The notes under the pieces are model-generated. The model saw only the letters and a list, made by a program, of their open reading frames with translations. It had not been told where the DNA came from and did not search any database. A stretch of DNA of 64,000 nucleotides, from assembly GCF_006716865.1 (NCBI RefSeq), contig NZ_VFPT01000001.1, positions 3,343,001 to 3,407,000 on the forward strand, given 5' to 3'. The position numbers and the translations under genes are program-made. Shown here piece after piece: positions 9,599 to 18,438 of this stretch. Positions within the stretch are counted from its first letter, which is position 1, and each line of letters begins with the position of its first letter. Source of the DNA: Roseinatronobacter monicus. Lineage in GTDB: Bacteria; Pseudomonadota; Alphaproteobacteria; Rhodobacterales; Rhodobacteraceae.

Positions 9599-10294
9599 TC
9601 AGGCAGGTGCTGCGCCAAGCTGGACCAACGCCTTCGCAAGGCGGGTTCTTAGCGCGGTCGGGGTTTGGCGCGATGTGATGAAGGGCAGGCCGGGGCGCAG
9701 GGCTGTCCAGCCCGTGACAATCAGCGTGGCGGCAGCGGGTTCATGGGACAACGCATAGGCCCAAGAGCGGCAATCAATGGCGGCGAAATCAGCCCTGCCG
9801 TCGGCCACCGCCCGGATTGAGGCGCGGTGGCTGCCGGTTACATAAGCGCCCTGTGCCAGATTGGGGGCGTCCATATCCTGCATCAGCGCAAGGCAGCCAG
9901 ACATCGAGTCGGGCGCGTTGATGGCGGGGCGCAGTTTCGCCAACCCTTGCGGAAGGCAGGCCCCGTCCGACAGGGGGGCGGCGCAATGCTGGCCCGCGCG
10001 CATCACCAGCGCCGAGCGGTAGCGGGTGCCGCGCCCGCCCGGCACATCGTCATAGTGCGGTTGGGCCAGCACATGCACATGCGCATCAAGCCCGGATTGC
10101 AGCGGCCCCCAGCAGGTCTGGGCCAGCACAAGATCGGGCGCGTGCCACAGGGCGTGCAATTGCGCCTCCGTCTGAACGCGGGTCAGGGTTTCGGGCAAAT
10201 CTGGCACAAGGCCGCGCAGTTGTGCATAGAACGCATCGACCTGTTCGCGCAATTCGGGCCAGTCATACATGGGCAGGGCCGCACGCGCGCTCAT
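9599..10294 (-). CDS. PhnD/transferrin-like substrate-binding-fold protein without a signal peptide
   Basis: 231 residues from the ATG at 10294, which overlaps the desaturase stop (ATGA); a longer frame reaching 10543 lies inside the desaturase gene and is not used. The segments QTCWGPLQSG, YRSALVMRAGQ, MSGCLALMQDM, YVTGSHRASIRAVADGRADFAAIDCRSWAYAL and LPFITSRQTP follow the pattern of PhnD-type phosphonate-binding proteins. There is no export signal, so it is predicted cytoplasmic, a sensor or accessory rather than a transporter component. It sits between the desaturase and the FAD/GcvT gene in a tight operon. Confidence 0.75.
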   Translation of the reverse strand: MSARAALPMYDWPELREQVDAFYAQLRGLVPDLPETLTRVQTEAQLHALWHAPDLVLAQTCWGPLQSGLDAHVHVLAQPHYDDVPGGRGTRYRSALVMRAGQHCAAPLSDGACLPQGLAKLRPAINAPDSMSGCLALMQDMDAPNLAQGAYVTGSHRASIRAVADGRADFAAIDCRSWAYALSHEPAAATLIVTGWTALRPGLPFITSRQTPTALRTRLAKALVQLGAAPA

Positions 10295-11217
10295 GCGGCC
10301 TGTTTGCCCAAGGGTGCTGGCGCAGGCGTGGCGGGGTGTTGCTGCAAGACAGGGTGCACAACGGGCTCCTTCGGGCGCAGGGCATGGGCGCGAAACATCT
10401 GCCAGTAATTGCGGTAAACATAGCCATGGTTTAGCGCCTGCCAATGCGCGGGCCGCTCGGAATAGAGGCGCGGCAAGGCATACCACGGCGCGGCAGGAAT
10501 CTGGTGATGCACGATATGCAGGTTGTTGTTCAGGAAAAGCCACGCCAGTGGCGAGTGCTCGACAATGATGGTGCGCCCTTCTGGCGCGTCATGCCAGCGA
10601 TGCTCGGCAAAGGTGCGTATGGAAATCAGCGCCAGTGCGGGCCAGACCACTGCCAGCATATACAGCCATAGCGGAATGCCAAAGGCCCAGATCAGCGCCA
10701 GAACCGGCGCAAGGCTTGCCAGATGCAACCCCCATGCCCGCCGCACGCCGCGTGCATTGAGCCGCACAAGTTGCATTTCACTTGTCAGAAAGCCTATCGC
10801 CCCCAGAACCGGCCCAAGCAGCATGCGCCCGATCAGGGTGTTATTGACGACCAGCAGGCTTTGTATCAGGGGCGGCATACGGTCATGCTGCCAACGGGCC
10901 TTGTACCAGCTTTCAGGGTCTTCCAGCGGGTCGGTCAGGCGTGCGTCATGATGGTGCGCCAGATGCGTGACCTGATAGCGCCGATAAGGGTAGATCAGCG
11001 ACAGGGGCAAGGTGACCAGCGCTTCATTCACATGGCGGTTGCGGGTGGGGTGGCCGTGCAGGTTTTCATGCACCAGCGAAGAATGCAGCGCCGCCATAAG
11101 GGCCATGATACACAGCGCGCTGACAGGGGCCACGGGCCATAGCCAAAGCCCGCAGATTAACCATACCCCGTAACAGCCCGCAATCAGCGCAACTGTCGGC
11201 CATTCTATCCGCCGCAC
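10291..11217 (-). CDS. Membrane fatty-acid-desaturase-family di-iron protein
   Basis: 308 residues from a GTG at 11217, chosen because GGGAGG lies 5-7 bases upstream; the frame extends further only through a TTG. Three histidine clusters typical of membrane di-iron desaturases/hydroxylases are present: HSSLVHENLHGH (about 45-56), HLAHHHD (about 83-89) and HIVHHQIP (about 236-243), separated by hydrophobic spans. The family includes acyl-lipid desaturases, carotenoid hydroxylases and alkane-type hydroxylases. Its operon with a FAD/GcvT demethylase suggests a small-molecule hydroxylase instead of a lipid desaturase, which is inference. Stop overlaps the next start. Confidence 0.82.
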   Translation of the reverse strand: MRRIEWPTVALIAGCYGVWLICGLWLWPVAPVSALCIMALMAALHSSLVHENLHGHPTRNRHVNEALVTLPLSLIYPYRRYQVTHLAHHHDARLTDPLEDPESWYKARWQHDRMPPLIQSLLVVNNTLIGRMLLGPVLGAIGFLTSEMQLVRLNARGVRRAWGLHLASLAPVLALIWAFGIPLWLYMLAVVWPALALISIRTFAEHRWHDAPEGRTIIVEHSPLAWLFLNNNLHIVHHQIPAAPWYALPRLYSERPAHWQALNHGYVYRNYWQMFRAHALRPKEPVVHPVLQQHPATPAPAPLGKQAA

Positions 11218-11236
11218 GCAGTCCTCCCTGTGGTTA

Positions 11237-11373
11237 TGAGATTGAAGTCTGCGCAAAGAGTGCCTGCAAAGCTGGGCTGCGACAACGCGAGTGTTAACGC
11301 CACATTGATCTAGTATTGATGTTTTTAGTTACTTATGATTACTAAAGTCTACATTGTGAGATTGAAAAAGCGC
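11237..11373. promoter_or_regulatory. Divergent regulatory region between desaturase operon and XRE regulator; repeated decamer and imperfect palindrome
   Basis: The decamer TGAGATTGAA occurs twice in direct orientation, at 11237-11246 and 11357-11366, flanking the divergent promoters. Between them TTAGTTA (11325-11331) and TTACTAA (11339-11345) form an inverted repeat with one mismatch. Either could be the binding site of the XRE protein encoded just downstream. No other support is available. Confidence 0.35.
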
Positions 11374-12210
11374 ATGAATAAACGCGAGGCATCGGCCCTG
11401 TTTCGGGGGCGTTTGGCGCAACTTCTGGCCCAAAGCCGCATGACCCAATCTGCGTTCGCGGAGAGCCTTGGCATTGACCGCTCGGCGCTCTCGCAGCTTC
11501 TGACCGGGCCTGACCCGCGCTTGCCCCGCGCCGAAACCCTGTTGGCAATTGCGGCGCAGTTTCAGGTTTCGGCCGACTGGTTGCTGGGCCTGAGTGAAGA
11601 TACCGGCACGGTGACCCAGACCCTAGACAGCGTCGAGACTGAAGCCGCGCTGGACAGCGAAAGCCGCACAGCGATGGAGCGCTGGCATCAGGAAGCCACC
11701 GGCCAGAAAATGCGCTATGTGCCTGCGCATTTGCCGGATCTGATGCGAACGCCTGAAGTTATTGCCTTTCAGGCGCAACAGTCCGAGCAAGAACGCCGCC
11801 GCCTGCACGCCCAGACCCAGCGCCGCTTACGCCTGTCGCGTGCCCCCGAAGCCGATATCGAGATGTGTATGCCGCTGCAAAGTTTCGAGATATTCGCGGC
11901 AGGTTGTGGCGTCTGGCGCGGCTTGCCTGCGGCTGTGCGGCAAAAGCAGTTGGACTATATCGCGCAGACGGTGGACGAGTTGTACCCCTCGTTTCGCATG
12001 TATCTGTTCGATGGGCGCAAGCGGTTTGCCCCGCCGATGACCCTGTTTGGCTATCACCGCGCCGCCGTTTATGCGGGCGAGGTGTATCTGCTGATCCGCT
12101 CGAAGCGCCTTATCCGTGATCTGGCGCAGGGCTTTGACGGGCATATTCGCGCCGCCGAAGTGCATGCCCATGAAGCGGCAGATTGGGTTCGAAGTTTAAG
12201 GGCGGCGTGA
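11374..12210 (+). CDS. XRE-family transcriptional regulator with a C-terminal sensor region
   Basis: 278 residues from ATG 11374; the frame opens at 11335, but no ribosome site precedes that ATG. Residues about 10-65 form a Cro/C1 helix-turn-helix: LAQLLAQSRMTQSAFAESLGIDRSALSQLLTG, then AETLLAIAAQFQVSADWLLGL. The remaining 200 residues (from about 105) have a region MRYVPAHLPDLMRTPEVI and a mixed alpha/beta tail without a family name I recognise. It is divergent from the desaturase/demethylase operon and upstream of the MttB-like gene, so control of both is likely. A dispersed repeat begins 24 bases after the stop. Confidence 0.8.
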   Translation: MNKREASALFRGRLAQLLAQSRMTQSAFAESLGIDRSALSQLLTGPDPRLPRAETLLAIAAQFQVSADWLLGLSEDTGTVTQTLDSVETEAALDSESRTAMERWHQEATGQKMRYVPAHLPDLMRTPEVIAFQAQQSEQERRRLHAQTQRRLRLSRAPEADIEMCMPLQSFEIFAAGCGVWRGLPAAVRQKQLDYIAQTVDELYPSFRMYLFDGRKRFAPPMTLFGYHRAAVYAGEVYLLIRSKRLIRDLAQGFDGHIRAAEVHAHEAADWVRSLRAA

Positions 12211-12233
12211 GAGGGGGCGGGCAGCAATCGGGA

Positions 12234-12427
12234 TTTGCAGGCATTGCGTTTCCGGGTGCAAAGCCGCGCAGCGTCGGGCCGCGGTGCGGCGATCTCCAGC
12301 TTGATCTATAGCACTTTATGCCAGCCAAATCCGAGCAAGATCAGAGCGTTGTGCTGGTGGCAGCCAAATCGCCGTGCCCGTGGGCGGCCCGACGATGCGC
12401 GGCGGGCTGACGCCCTTGATTCCGCGC
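12234..12427 (+). repeat. Dispersed 194-bp intergenic repeat, copy 1
   Basis: This segment aligns without gaps to 52509-52702; I count 182 of 194 bases identical. Nine of the 12 differences fall in a 15-base block at 12295-12309, so most of the unit is nearly invariant. It starts 24 bases after the stop of the XRE gene. The ends outside the core differ from copy 2: on the left a degraded form of the inverted repeat (GGGCAGCAATCGGGATTTGC, 12219-12238), on the right a small hairpin, GCAAAG(12441)...CTTTGC(12456). A frame open in copy 2 is closed here by TAG, so protein coding is unlikely. Confidence 0.9.
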
Positions 12428-12558
12428 TTGGGGACAGTCCGCAAAGCGCTCTTTGCTTCCGTTCCCCCAACACGACACCCCTGCTGACAACACTCCGCTT
12501 GTCGCCTGCCCCCTGACCTCGCTAGCGTCTTTAGCATGGCACAGGCATGGAGGACCCC

Positions 12559-14124
12559 ATGGCAATGGATCACCCCGCACCCGCGCGTCCCCGCCGCCAT
12601 GGCGGGCGTGGGGGAAATGCCCGCAGGACTACCAGTTTCAGGCTGGACCAGATGCCGTGGTGCGTGCCTTGCAATACCGACCAGCCGACCGCCCCCCTGA
12701 CCGAAGACGGAATCGAGGCGATCCATCAGGCTGCGCTGTATATTCTGGCTGAGATCGGCGTTGAATTCCTGAATGAAGAAGCTTTGGCCCTGTTTCGGCA
12801 CGCAGGCTGCCGGGTCGAGGGTGCGAATGTGCGCATGGACGCCGATTTCGTCATGGAAATGCTGGCCCGCGCACCTGCAAATTTCACCATCACCCCGCGC
12901 AAGCCCGCGCATGCTGTTCCGATTGGCGGGGCGCATATGGCGTTTGTCAACGTCTCGTCCCCGCCTGCGACATGGGACATGGTCCGTGGCAAGCGCACAG
13001 GCGATTACGAGAGCTACCGCGAATTTCTGATGCTGACGCAGGCGTTCAACTGCATTCATCTGGTGGGCGGCTATCCGGTTGAGCCGGTCGATATTCACCC
13101 CGCAATCCGCCATCTGGACTGTATTGAGCAGAAATTGCTGCTGACCGACAAACCTGTGCATGCCTACAGCCTTGGGCGCGAACGGGTTGAGGATGCGATG
13201 GAAATGGTGCGTATCGCGGGCGGGCTGAGCCATGCAGAATTTGACGCCGCACCGCGCATGTTCACGAATATCAACTCTGTCTCGCCGCTGCGCCATGATT
13301 TCCCCATGATCGACGGCGCACTCAGAATGGCGCGGCGCGGCCAGCCGGTGATTGTCACCCCCTTTACGCTGGCGGGCGCGATGGCGCCGGTCACGATGGC
13401 AGGGGCCGTCGCGCAATCATTGGCCGAGGCGCTATGTGCAATTGCGCTGATCCAATATGCCGCCCCCGGCGCGCCTGTTGTGATCGGCACCTTCACCTCG
13501 AATGTCGATATGCGTTCGGGCGCGCCTGCCTTTGGTACGCCGGAATATATGCGCGCCACCCAGATGACCGGCCAACTGGCGCGCCGCTATTGCTTGCCCA
13601 TGCGCTCCTCTGGGGTGTGTACGGCCAATATTCCTGACGCACAGGCCATGTGGGAAACCTGCAACAGCCTGTGGGCAGCGGTGCAATCGGGGTCCAACAT
13701 CGTCTATCACGCGGCGGGCTGGCTGGAGGGGGGGCTGATGGCCAGCCCCGAGAAATTCGTGATGGATTGCGAGATGCTGCAAATGATCCAGCGGTATTTC
13801 GACCCCATGCTGACAGCCACCACCCCTGATGACCTTGCGCTGGATGCGATCCGCGAGGTTGGCGCTGGTGGGCATTTCTTCGGCGTCCAGCACACGCGAG
13901 AGCGGTATGAGACGGCCTTTTATTCCCCCATCGCCTCGGACTGGCGCAATTATGAGGCTTGGGAACGCGATGGCGCCACGGACACCATCACCCGCGCCCA
14001 CCGCATTTACCGCAACATCGTCGACAGCTTCACCCCGCCGCCGATAGATGAAGGTATCCGAGATGAACTGGGCGACTTCGTGGCGCGCCGCAAATCCGAA
14101 GGGGGCGCGCCGACAGATTTCTAG
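12559..14124 (+). CDS. Trimethylamine methyltransferase family (MttB-like) corrinoid methyltransferase, non-pyrrolysine
   Basis: 521 residues from ATG 12559, preceded by GGAGG at 12549-12553; the ATG at 12547 lies before that site. MttB-superfamily features: YILAEIGVEFLNEEALALFRHAGC near the N-terminus, FVNVSSPPATWD, INSVSPLRHDFPMIDGALRMA, SGAPAFGTPEYMRATQMTGQLARRY and IYHAAGWLEGGL-like (IVYHAAGWLEGGLM). The frame has no internal amber codon, unlike pyrrolysine MttB, so it belongs to the group that includes glycine-betaine methyltransferase MtgB. Substrate is probably a quaternary amine. No corrinoid protein is adjacent. The FAD/GcvT dehydrogenase operon lies opposite. Confidence 0.88.
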   Translation: MAMDHPAPARPRRHGGRGGNARRTTSFRLDQMPWCVPCNTDQPTAPLTEDGIEAIHQAALYILAEIGVEFLNEEALALFRHAGCRVEGANVRMDADFVMEMLARAPANFTITPRKPAHAVPIGGAHMAFVNVSSPPATWDMVRGKRTGDYESYREFLMLTQAFNCIHLVGGYPVEPVDIHPAIRHLDCIEQKLLLTDKPVHAYSLGRERVEDAMEMVRIAGGLSHAEFDAAPRMFTNINSVSPLRHDFPMIDGALRMARRGQPVIVTPFTLAGAMAPVTMAGAVAQSLAEALCAIALIQYAAPGAPVVIGTFTSNVDMRSGAPAFGTPEYMRATQMTGQLARRYCLPMRSSGVCTANIPDAQAMWETCNSLWAAVQSGSNIVYHAAGWLEGGLMASPEKFVMDCEMLQMIQRYFDPMLTATTPDDLALDAIREVGAGGHFFGVQHTRERYETAFYSPIASDWRNYEAWERDGATDTITRAHRIYRNIVDSFTPPPIDEGIRDELGDFVARRKSEGGAPTDF

Positions 14125-14254
14125 GTGATCGGGTTTGCGCGCTGGGGGTGTCCGCACGCCCCATGATGCAGGGCGCCGTGGGACAAGCGCACCCAAGGCG
14201 ATCATAACGGTTTTCTTCGTATGTGTCCCCTTGCTATGCGATCCATCAAACCCG

Positions 14255-14926
14255 TCAGTGGCCATAGAGGGCAAGGTAAATCCCGAACGCCCCCACAAGG
14301 ATCAGGCTTAAGGCCCAGACCAGATCGAGGTTGAACCAAGTGCGCGACAGGAATTTGAGTCCCAACCAGAAATAGATTGCCGCTGCAATCACTCCGCCAG
14401 CCAGTGTCATGGCAAAGGTATGCGCCAACGCCACCGCGAAGGCCGAGGCAATATTCTGCCCCATCAAATCGCGCGCGGCCTCATGCCCGCCATCACCCAG
14501 ATCCGCGCCGCATATACCAAGGTAAATCGGGACCAGCATCAGCCCTGCACCATGCGCCATCGCGGCCAGAAATGACCACAATACCAACCGAGATGGGGAC
14601 ACCCGCGCCAGAAAGCGCGGGTGCCTGCGGTTGATCAGCAGATAGAGACCTGCTGCGATCACCAGCGCGCCTGCGCCAACACGCAATTCCGTTTCCCAGC
14701 GTACAAGGGCGGTCATCATGGAAAACGGCAGCAGGATTGCCAGCATCGCCAGCAAATGCCCGAAGGCCAGCGCACCAATGGCTTTCGCCAGCGCGCCATG
14801 CCGCCCTTCCATCAGGCCCGCAGATACCGCCAGCGGCCAGCCCATGCCCGGATTGACGCCGTGATAGACGCCCGACAGTATGACGGCCCCCCAAAGGGCC
14901 GCCACTGTGCTTGCATCAAGTTCCAT
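14255..14926 (-). CDS. Polytopic membrane protein next to methanethiol oxidase, possible metal-transport-type permease
   Basis: 223 residues with about six transmembrane segments. Histidines sit in membrane-spanning or loop motifs: SGVYHGVNPGMGW (residues 18-30), GHLLAML, AMAHGAG and ALAHTFAMT. Such histidine-bearing helices recall NiCoT/UreH-type metal transporters, but I cannot assign a family. It starts immediately after the stop of the SBP56 gene with no gap, so it is co-transcribed. Methanethiol oxidase is copper-dependent in studied bacteria, so supplying or exporting metal, or exporting a sulfur product, are both possible roles (inference). Confidence 0.7.
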   Translation of the reverse strand: MELDASTVAALWGAVILSGVYHGVNPGMGWPLAVSAGLMEGRHGALAKAIGALAFGHLLAMLAILLPFSMMTALVRWETELRVGAGALVIAAGLYLLINRRHPRFLARVSPSRLVLWSFLAAMAHGAGLMLVPIYLGICGADLGDGGHEAARDLMGQNIASAFAVALAHTFAMTLAGGVIAAAIYFWLGLKFLSRTWFNLDLVWALSLILVGAFGIYLALYGH

Positions 14927-16327
14927 TCAAACGTTGGGATAGCAGAAGCTGTCGGTCGAGCAGTCCCCGCCTTCCAGTCTGATCTGGTGCGCGCGGTGGC
15001 CCTTGGGGAATTCTACGAAGAAATCCTTGTCCAGCGTCAGCCCACCGTTTTCACCGACAAGCGCCATGACCATCTGGCCGCCTTCCTGTTCAGGATAGAA
15101 CTGGCTGTCCCACGTGGAATAGAGCGAGTTTGTCCAGTAAACGCGTTTACCGTCACGGCTGATTTCGACCATCTGCGGCCCGAACACAAACTCACGCCCA
15201 TTCGGGTGCTTCGTGCCGCGCGCGATGCCACCCAACTCGACCTTGCCGGCAAGAAACGGGTTCATCGGGTCTGACACGTCATATTGATGCAGCTCGCCCA
15301 ACCCCCAGCACGAGACATAAAGGTATTTGTCATCAAGGCTGAGGTCGATATCGGTGATCAGTGGTGGCACGGCCTCGAACCCCTGTAGCAGGGGTGGCAG
15401 ATTCTCGGGCTTTTCGGGGCGCGGGTCGATGGTGATCGTCTTCTTCGCCTGCCACGTGCCATCCTCGTCACGCCACCAGGTAAAGACAGCCGCCTGCAAG
15501 TTTGTTGTGTCTACAACGATGCTGCAAAAACCATAGGACTTCTTCGGGTCATGGGCGGGGCGCACTTCCAGTGTCATCTGGTGGTTTTCGCCAAAGTCGA
15601 TCGTCTGGATGTTCTTGCGCTTTCGCAAGTCCCAGAAATGAAGCGCATGGCCATATTTATTGGATAACAGTTCTTCGGGCACGAGGCCATTTTCGAATTG
15701 TGGCGGCAGGCCCCACTCGGAACTCACCATATAATCCTGCGGCAGGTTCCACCAGAAATCATAGTGCTTTTCTTGCTTGCCGCGGTCCATTTCATACCGC
15801 CCGATGATGTCAAAGGTTTCGCAATCCATGATGAAGATGCCCGGTGGCCCGTCCATCCCGTCCTTGCCGCCCCCACCCAGCGTCGAGACATAAATCCCCT
15901 CCGGCCCGCAATGGATGGTATGGGGGCGCGAATAGCCGGTCTTGGCAAACACCTCTTCCGGCTCGATGATTTTGTGGATTTTCAGGTCCAGCGGATCTTT
16001 GGTGTCGATGACATAGATGCGCGAAGAGCGTATCCCCGGCACGATCAGATAGCGCCGTTCCAGAAAGGCATGTCCAGACAAGGGAGATAAAGAGGACGAG
16101 CAGGCATTCCAGCCAAAATGATGAAACTCGTCGCCTTTATTGGGCATCAAAATCTGATGGACAATGCTGCCGTAACCATCGGATTTCGGATTCAGGTCGA
16201 CCACTGCAATCCCGTCAGGCTGCGACCCGTCGGGGCTGAGCATCACCACGAAGCCGTAGTTTTCTACCGGGGCCTGCATGGCGAGCTGCGCTGTGGCATG
16301 AAATGTCGGATCTGGTCGTAAAGTCAT
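14927..16327 (-). CDS. mtoX: Selenium-binding protein SBP56 family; probable methanethiol oxidase
   Basis: 466 residues from ATG 16327, chosen because GGGAGGAC lies just upstream; an in-frame ATG at 16375 lacks a site. The beta-propeller protein shows SBP56 hallmarks: EFHHFGWNACSSS, SRPHTIHCGPEGIYVSTLGG, KHYDFWWNLPQDYMVSSEWG, YGHALHFWDLRKRKNIQTID and GEANDY-like (ELHQYDVSDP). Bacterial MtoX oxidises methanethiol to formaldehyde, H2S and H2O2. No clear signal peptide precedes MTLRPDPTFHATAQ. Described mtoX loci often carry sco1 and mauG; those are absent here. The IclR gene (81 bp upstream) and the divergent formaldehyde dehydrogenase support the C1 role. Confidence 0.85.
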   Translation of the reverse strand: MTLRPDPTFHATAQLAMQAPVENYGFVVMLSPDGSQPDGIAVVDLNPKSDGYGSIVHQILMPNKGDEFHHFGWNACSSSLSPLSGHAFLERRYLIVPGIRSSRIYVIDTKDPLDLKIHKIIEPEEVFAKTGYSRPHTIHCGPEGIYVSTLGGGGKDGMDGPPGIFIMDCETFDIIGRYEMDRGKQEKHYDFWWNLPQDYMVSSEWGLPPQFENGLVPEELLSNKYGHALHFWDLRKRKNIQTIDFGENHQMTLEVRPAHDPKKSYGFCSIVVDTTNLQAAVFTWWRDEDGTWQAKKTITIDPRPEKPENLPPLLQGFEAVPPLITDIDLSLDDKYLYVSCWGLGELHQYDVSDPMNPFLAGKVELGGIARGTKHPNGREFVFGPQMVEISRDGKRVYWTNSLYSTWDSQFYPEQEGGQMVMALVGENGGLTLDKDFFVEFPKGHRAHQIRLEGGDCSTDSFCYPNV

Positions 16328-16408
16328 GTCGTCCTCCCTTGGATGAATAGGCCCGTCATGGGCCGTTCTGATCACGTCCCCTCTCGTCTTGGCGTGGTCG
16401 CTGCCTCC

Positions 16409-17167
16409 TCAAACCTCGACCACGTTGCACAGTTGAATGGCCCCACTGACACGGGTGGCCAGATCAACAAGTTTCCGCCCGATTTCAGAGCGATACGCCT
16501 CTCCAAAACGCCGGATCGGCCCAACGGCCCCCACGCTGAATGTCGCGCCGATATTGCCAATGGAAACCGGTGCGGCCACACTTGCGATCCCAAGGTCGAT
16601 TTCCTGATCGCAATCGGCAAAGCCACGTTCCACGATCCGCGCAAAATCCGCGCGCAACTCGGCTTCGGTGGTCAGCGTGTGTTCGGTATAGGCCTTCAGG
16701 CTGCCGCTGATGATACAGGCCTGAAATTCCGGCTCGGAAAAGGCGGCGATGGCCTTGGAACACGAACAGGCATGCATCGGACGCACGCCCAAGCCGGGGT
16801 GAATATAGGCGCGCGCAGGGTCTTCGGGCGTTTCGACGTGAATGATCTCGACCTGACTATTGCGAAAGCGCGACAGAAATACCGTTTCGTTGAACTGTAC
16901 CGCAGCGGCTTTCAACAGCGGGGCCGCCGCCCGACGGACATCCACGTCAGATTTCCCCAGCAATGCAATCCGGATCAACCGCTCGCCAATCACGACGCGC
17001 CCATCACCAGCAGGGGCCGTGACAAGACCCTGATCCTGAAGCGTCTGAACCAAGCGGTAGCAGGTTGGTTTGGGCAGACCGGTTGCCCTTTGAATCTCGG
17101 TCGCTGAAACAGGTCGCCCCGCCACAGCAATGATTTCAAGTATTGTGATCAAGCGGTCCAGATGCAT
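16409..17167 (-). CDS. IclR-family transcriptional regulator
   Basis: 252 residues from ATG 17167, the usual IclR length; the frame is open upstream but the longer form has no family support. Residues 1-60 form a winged helix ([44 protein letters not shown]). Residues about 80-250 form the effector domain with [17 protein letters not shown] and [20 protein letters not shown]. It lies between methanethiol oxidase (same strand) and formaldehyde dehydrogenase (divergent), so it probably senses a C1 or sulfur metabolite and controls both. A palindrome in the shared promoter region is a candidate operator. Confidence 0.88.
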   Translation of the reverse strand: MHLDRLITILEIIAVAGRPVSATEIQRATGLPKPTCYRLVQTLQDQGLVTAPAGDGRVVIGERLIRIALLGKSDVDVRRAAAPLLKAAAVQFNETVFLSRFRNSQVEIIHVETPEDPARAYIHPGLGVRPMHACSCSKAIAAFSEPEFQACIISGSLKAYTEHTLTTEAELRADFARIVERGFADCDQEIDLGIASVAAPVSIGNIGATFSVGAVGPIRRFGEAYRSEIGRKLVDLATRVSGAIQLCNVVEV

Positions 17168-17184
17168 GTTGACCGAATCTTTCC

Positions 17185-17209
17185 AATTTGCGAGACTTAT
17201 TCTCAAATT
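17185..17209. promoter_or_regulatory. Candidate IclR operator in the iclR/frmA divergent promoter
   Basis: The left arm AATTTGCGAGA (17185-17195) and right arm TCTCAAATT (17201-17209) form an imperfect palindrome with two extra bases in the left arm. It sits between the divergent IclR and formaldehyde-dehydrogenase starts, about 50 bases from the latter. IclR proteins usually bind short AT-flanked palindromes in such positions. Confidence 0.4.
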
Positions 17210-17257
17210 ATGATATCCCTTTTGCAAAACGCAAGAAAAATCGGGAGGAGAAAAAAT

Positions 17258-18385
17258 ATGCGCACACGTGCCGCCGTGGCCCTTGAGGCCGGAAAACCGC
17301 TGACGATCATGGAGGTGAACCTTGACGGCCCGAAGGCGGGCGAGGTTCTGATTGAGATCAAGGCAACAGGCATTTGCCACACGGATGAGTTCACCCGCTC
17401 CGGCGCGGACCCCGAGGGACTGTTCCCCTCCATTCTGGGTCATGAGGGCGCAGGCATCGTGATCGAGGTCGGCGAAGGGGTCACAACCCTGAAACCGGGC
17501 GATCATGTCATCCCGCTTTACACGCCCGAATGCCGCGAATGCTATTCCTGCCGCTCAGGCAAGACCAACCTCTGCACCGCCATTCGCGGCACCCAAGGCC
17601 AAGGGCTGATGCCCGATGGCACGACGCGGTTTTCGATGCTCGATGGCACGCCGATCTATCACTATATGGGCTGCTCGACCTTTGCCAATCACACAGTCAT
17701 GCCGGAAATCGCACTGGCCAAGGTGCGCGACGACGCGCCCTTTGACAAGATCTGCTATATCGGCTGCGGCGTGACGACCGGCATTGGCGCGGTCATCAAC
17801 ACAGCAGGGGTTGAGATCGGGTCCACTGCGGCGGTGTTCGGGCTGGGGGGCATTGGCCTCAACGTCATTCAGGGTCTGCGCATGGCGGGTGCGGATATGA
17901 TCATCGGGGTCGACCTGAATGACGGCAAGGAAGAGATGGCGCGCAAATTCGGCATGACGCATTTCATCAACCCGTCCAAGGTCGAGAATGTGGTGGGTGA
18001 GATTGTGAAACTGACGCAGCGCGGCGATGACGCGATTGGCGGTGTGGATTATTCGTTTGATGCCACCGGCAATGTGAAGGTGATGCGCGACGCGCTGGAA
18101 TGCAGCCACCGGGGCTGGGGCGTGTCGGTCATTATCGGCGTGGCCCCTGCGGGCGCAGAAATCTCGACCCGGCCGTTTCAGCTGGTCACGGGGCGCGTGT
18201 GGAAAGGCACGGCGTTTGGCGGGGCCAAGGGGCGCAGTGATGTGCCGAAATTCGTGGACTGGTACATGAATGGCAAGATCGAGATCGACTCGATGATCAC
18301 CCACAAGCTGACGCTCGACCAGATCAATGACGGGTTCGATCTGATGCATGAAGGCAAATCCATCAGGGCCGTGGTCGAGTTTTGA
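17258..18385 (+). CDS. frmA: S-(hydroxymethyl)glutathione dehydrogenase / class III alcohol dehydrogenase
   Basis: 375 residues from ATG 17258, preceded by GGGAGGAG; the frame opens at 17162 inside the promoter region. The catalytic zinc site [11 protein letters not shown] and [14 protein letters not shown], the structural lobe [15 protein letters not shown], and the nucleotide motif [14 protein letters not shown] are diagnostic, as are [14 protein letters not shown] and [22 protein letters not shown] of the class III group. It oxidises the glutathione adduct of formaldehyde. Its position divergent to mtoX/iclR supports removal of formaldehyde from methanethiol and N-demethylation. Confidence 0.93.
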   Translation: MRTRAAVALEAGKPLTIMEVNLDGPKAGEVLIEIKATGICHTDEFTRSGADPEGLFPSILGHEGAGIVIEVGEGVTTLKPGDHVIPLYTPECRECYSCRSGKTNLCTAIRGTQGQGLMPDGTTRFSMLDGTPIYHYMGCSTFANHTVMPEIALAKVRDDAPFDKICYIGCGVTTGIGAVINTAGVEIGSTAAVFGLGGIGLNVIQGLRMAGADMIIGVDLNDGKEEMARKFGMTHFINPSKVENVVGEIVKLTQRGDDAIGGVDYSFDATGNVKVMRDALECSHRGWGVSVIIGVAPAGAEISTRPFQLVTGRVWKGTAFGGAKGRSDVPKFVDWYMNGKIEIDSMITHKLTLDQINDGFDLMHEGKSIRAVVEF

Positions 18386-18438
18386 GGCGATGCCCAGATC
18401 ACGAGCCCGCGTCACCCATCGGAAGGGAGAAGACCCCG

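Noticed and set aside
12316..13416. 366-codon minus-strand frame opposite the MttB-like gene
   Set aside because: Shadow; the plus strand has strong family motifs and a ribosome site.
12559..14124. Pyrrolysine-containing MttB
   Set aside because: No in-frame TAG occurs inside the gene, and the whole frame is open, so it is the non-pyrrolysine type.
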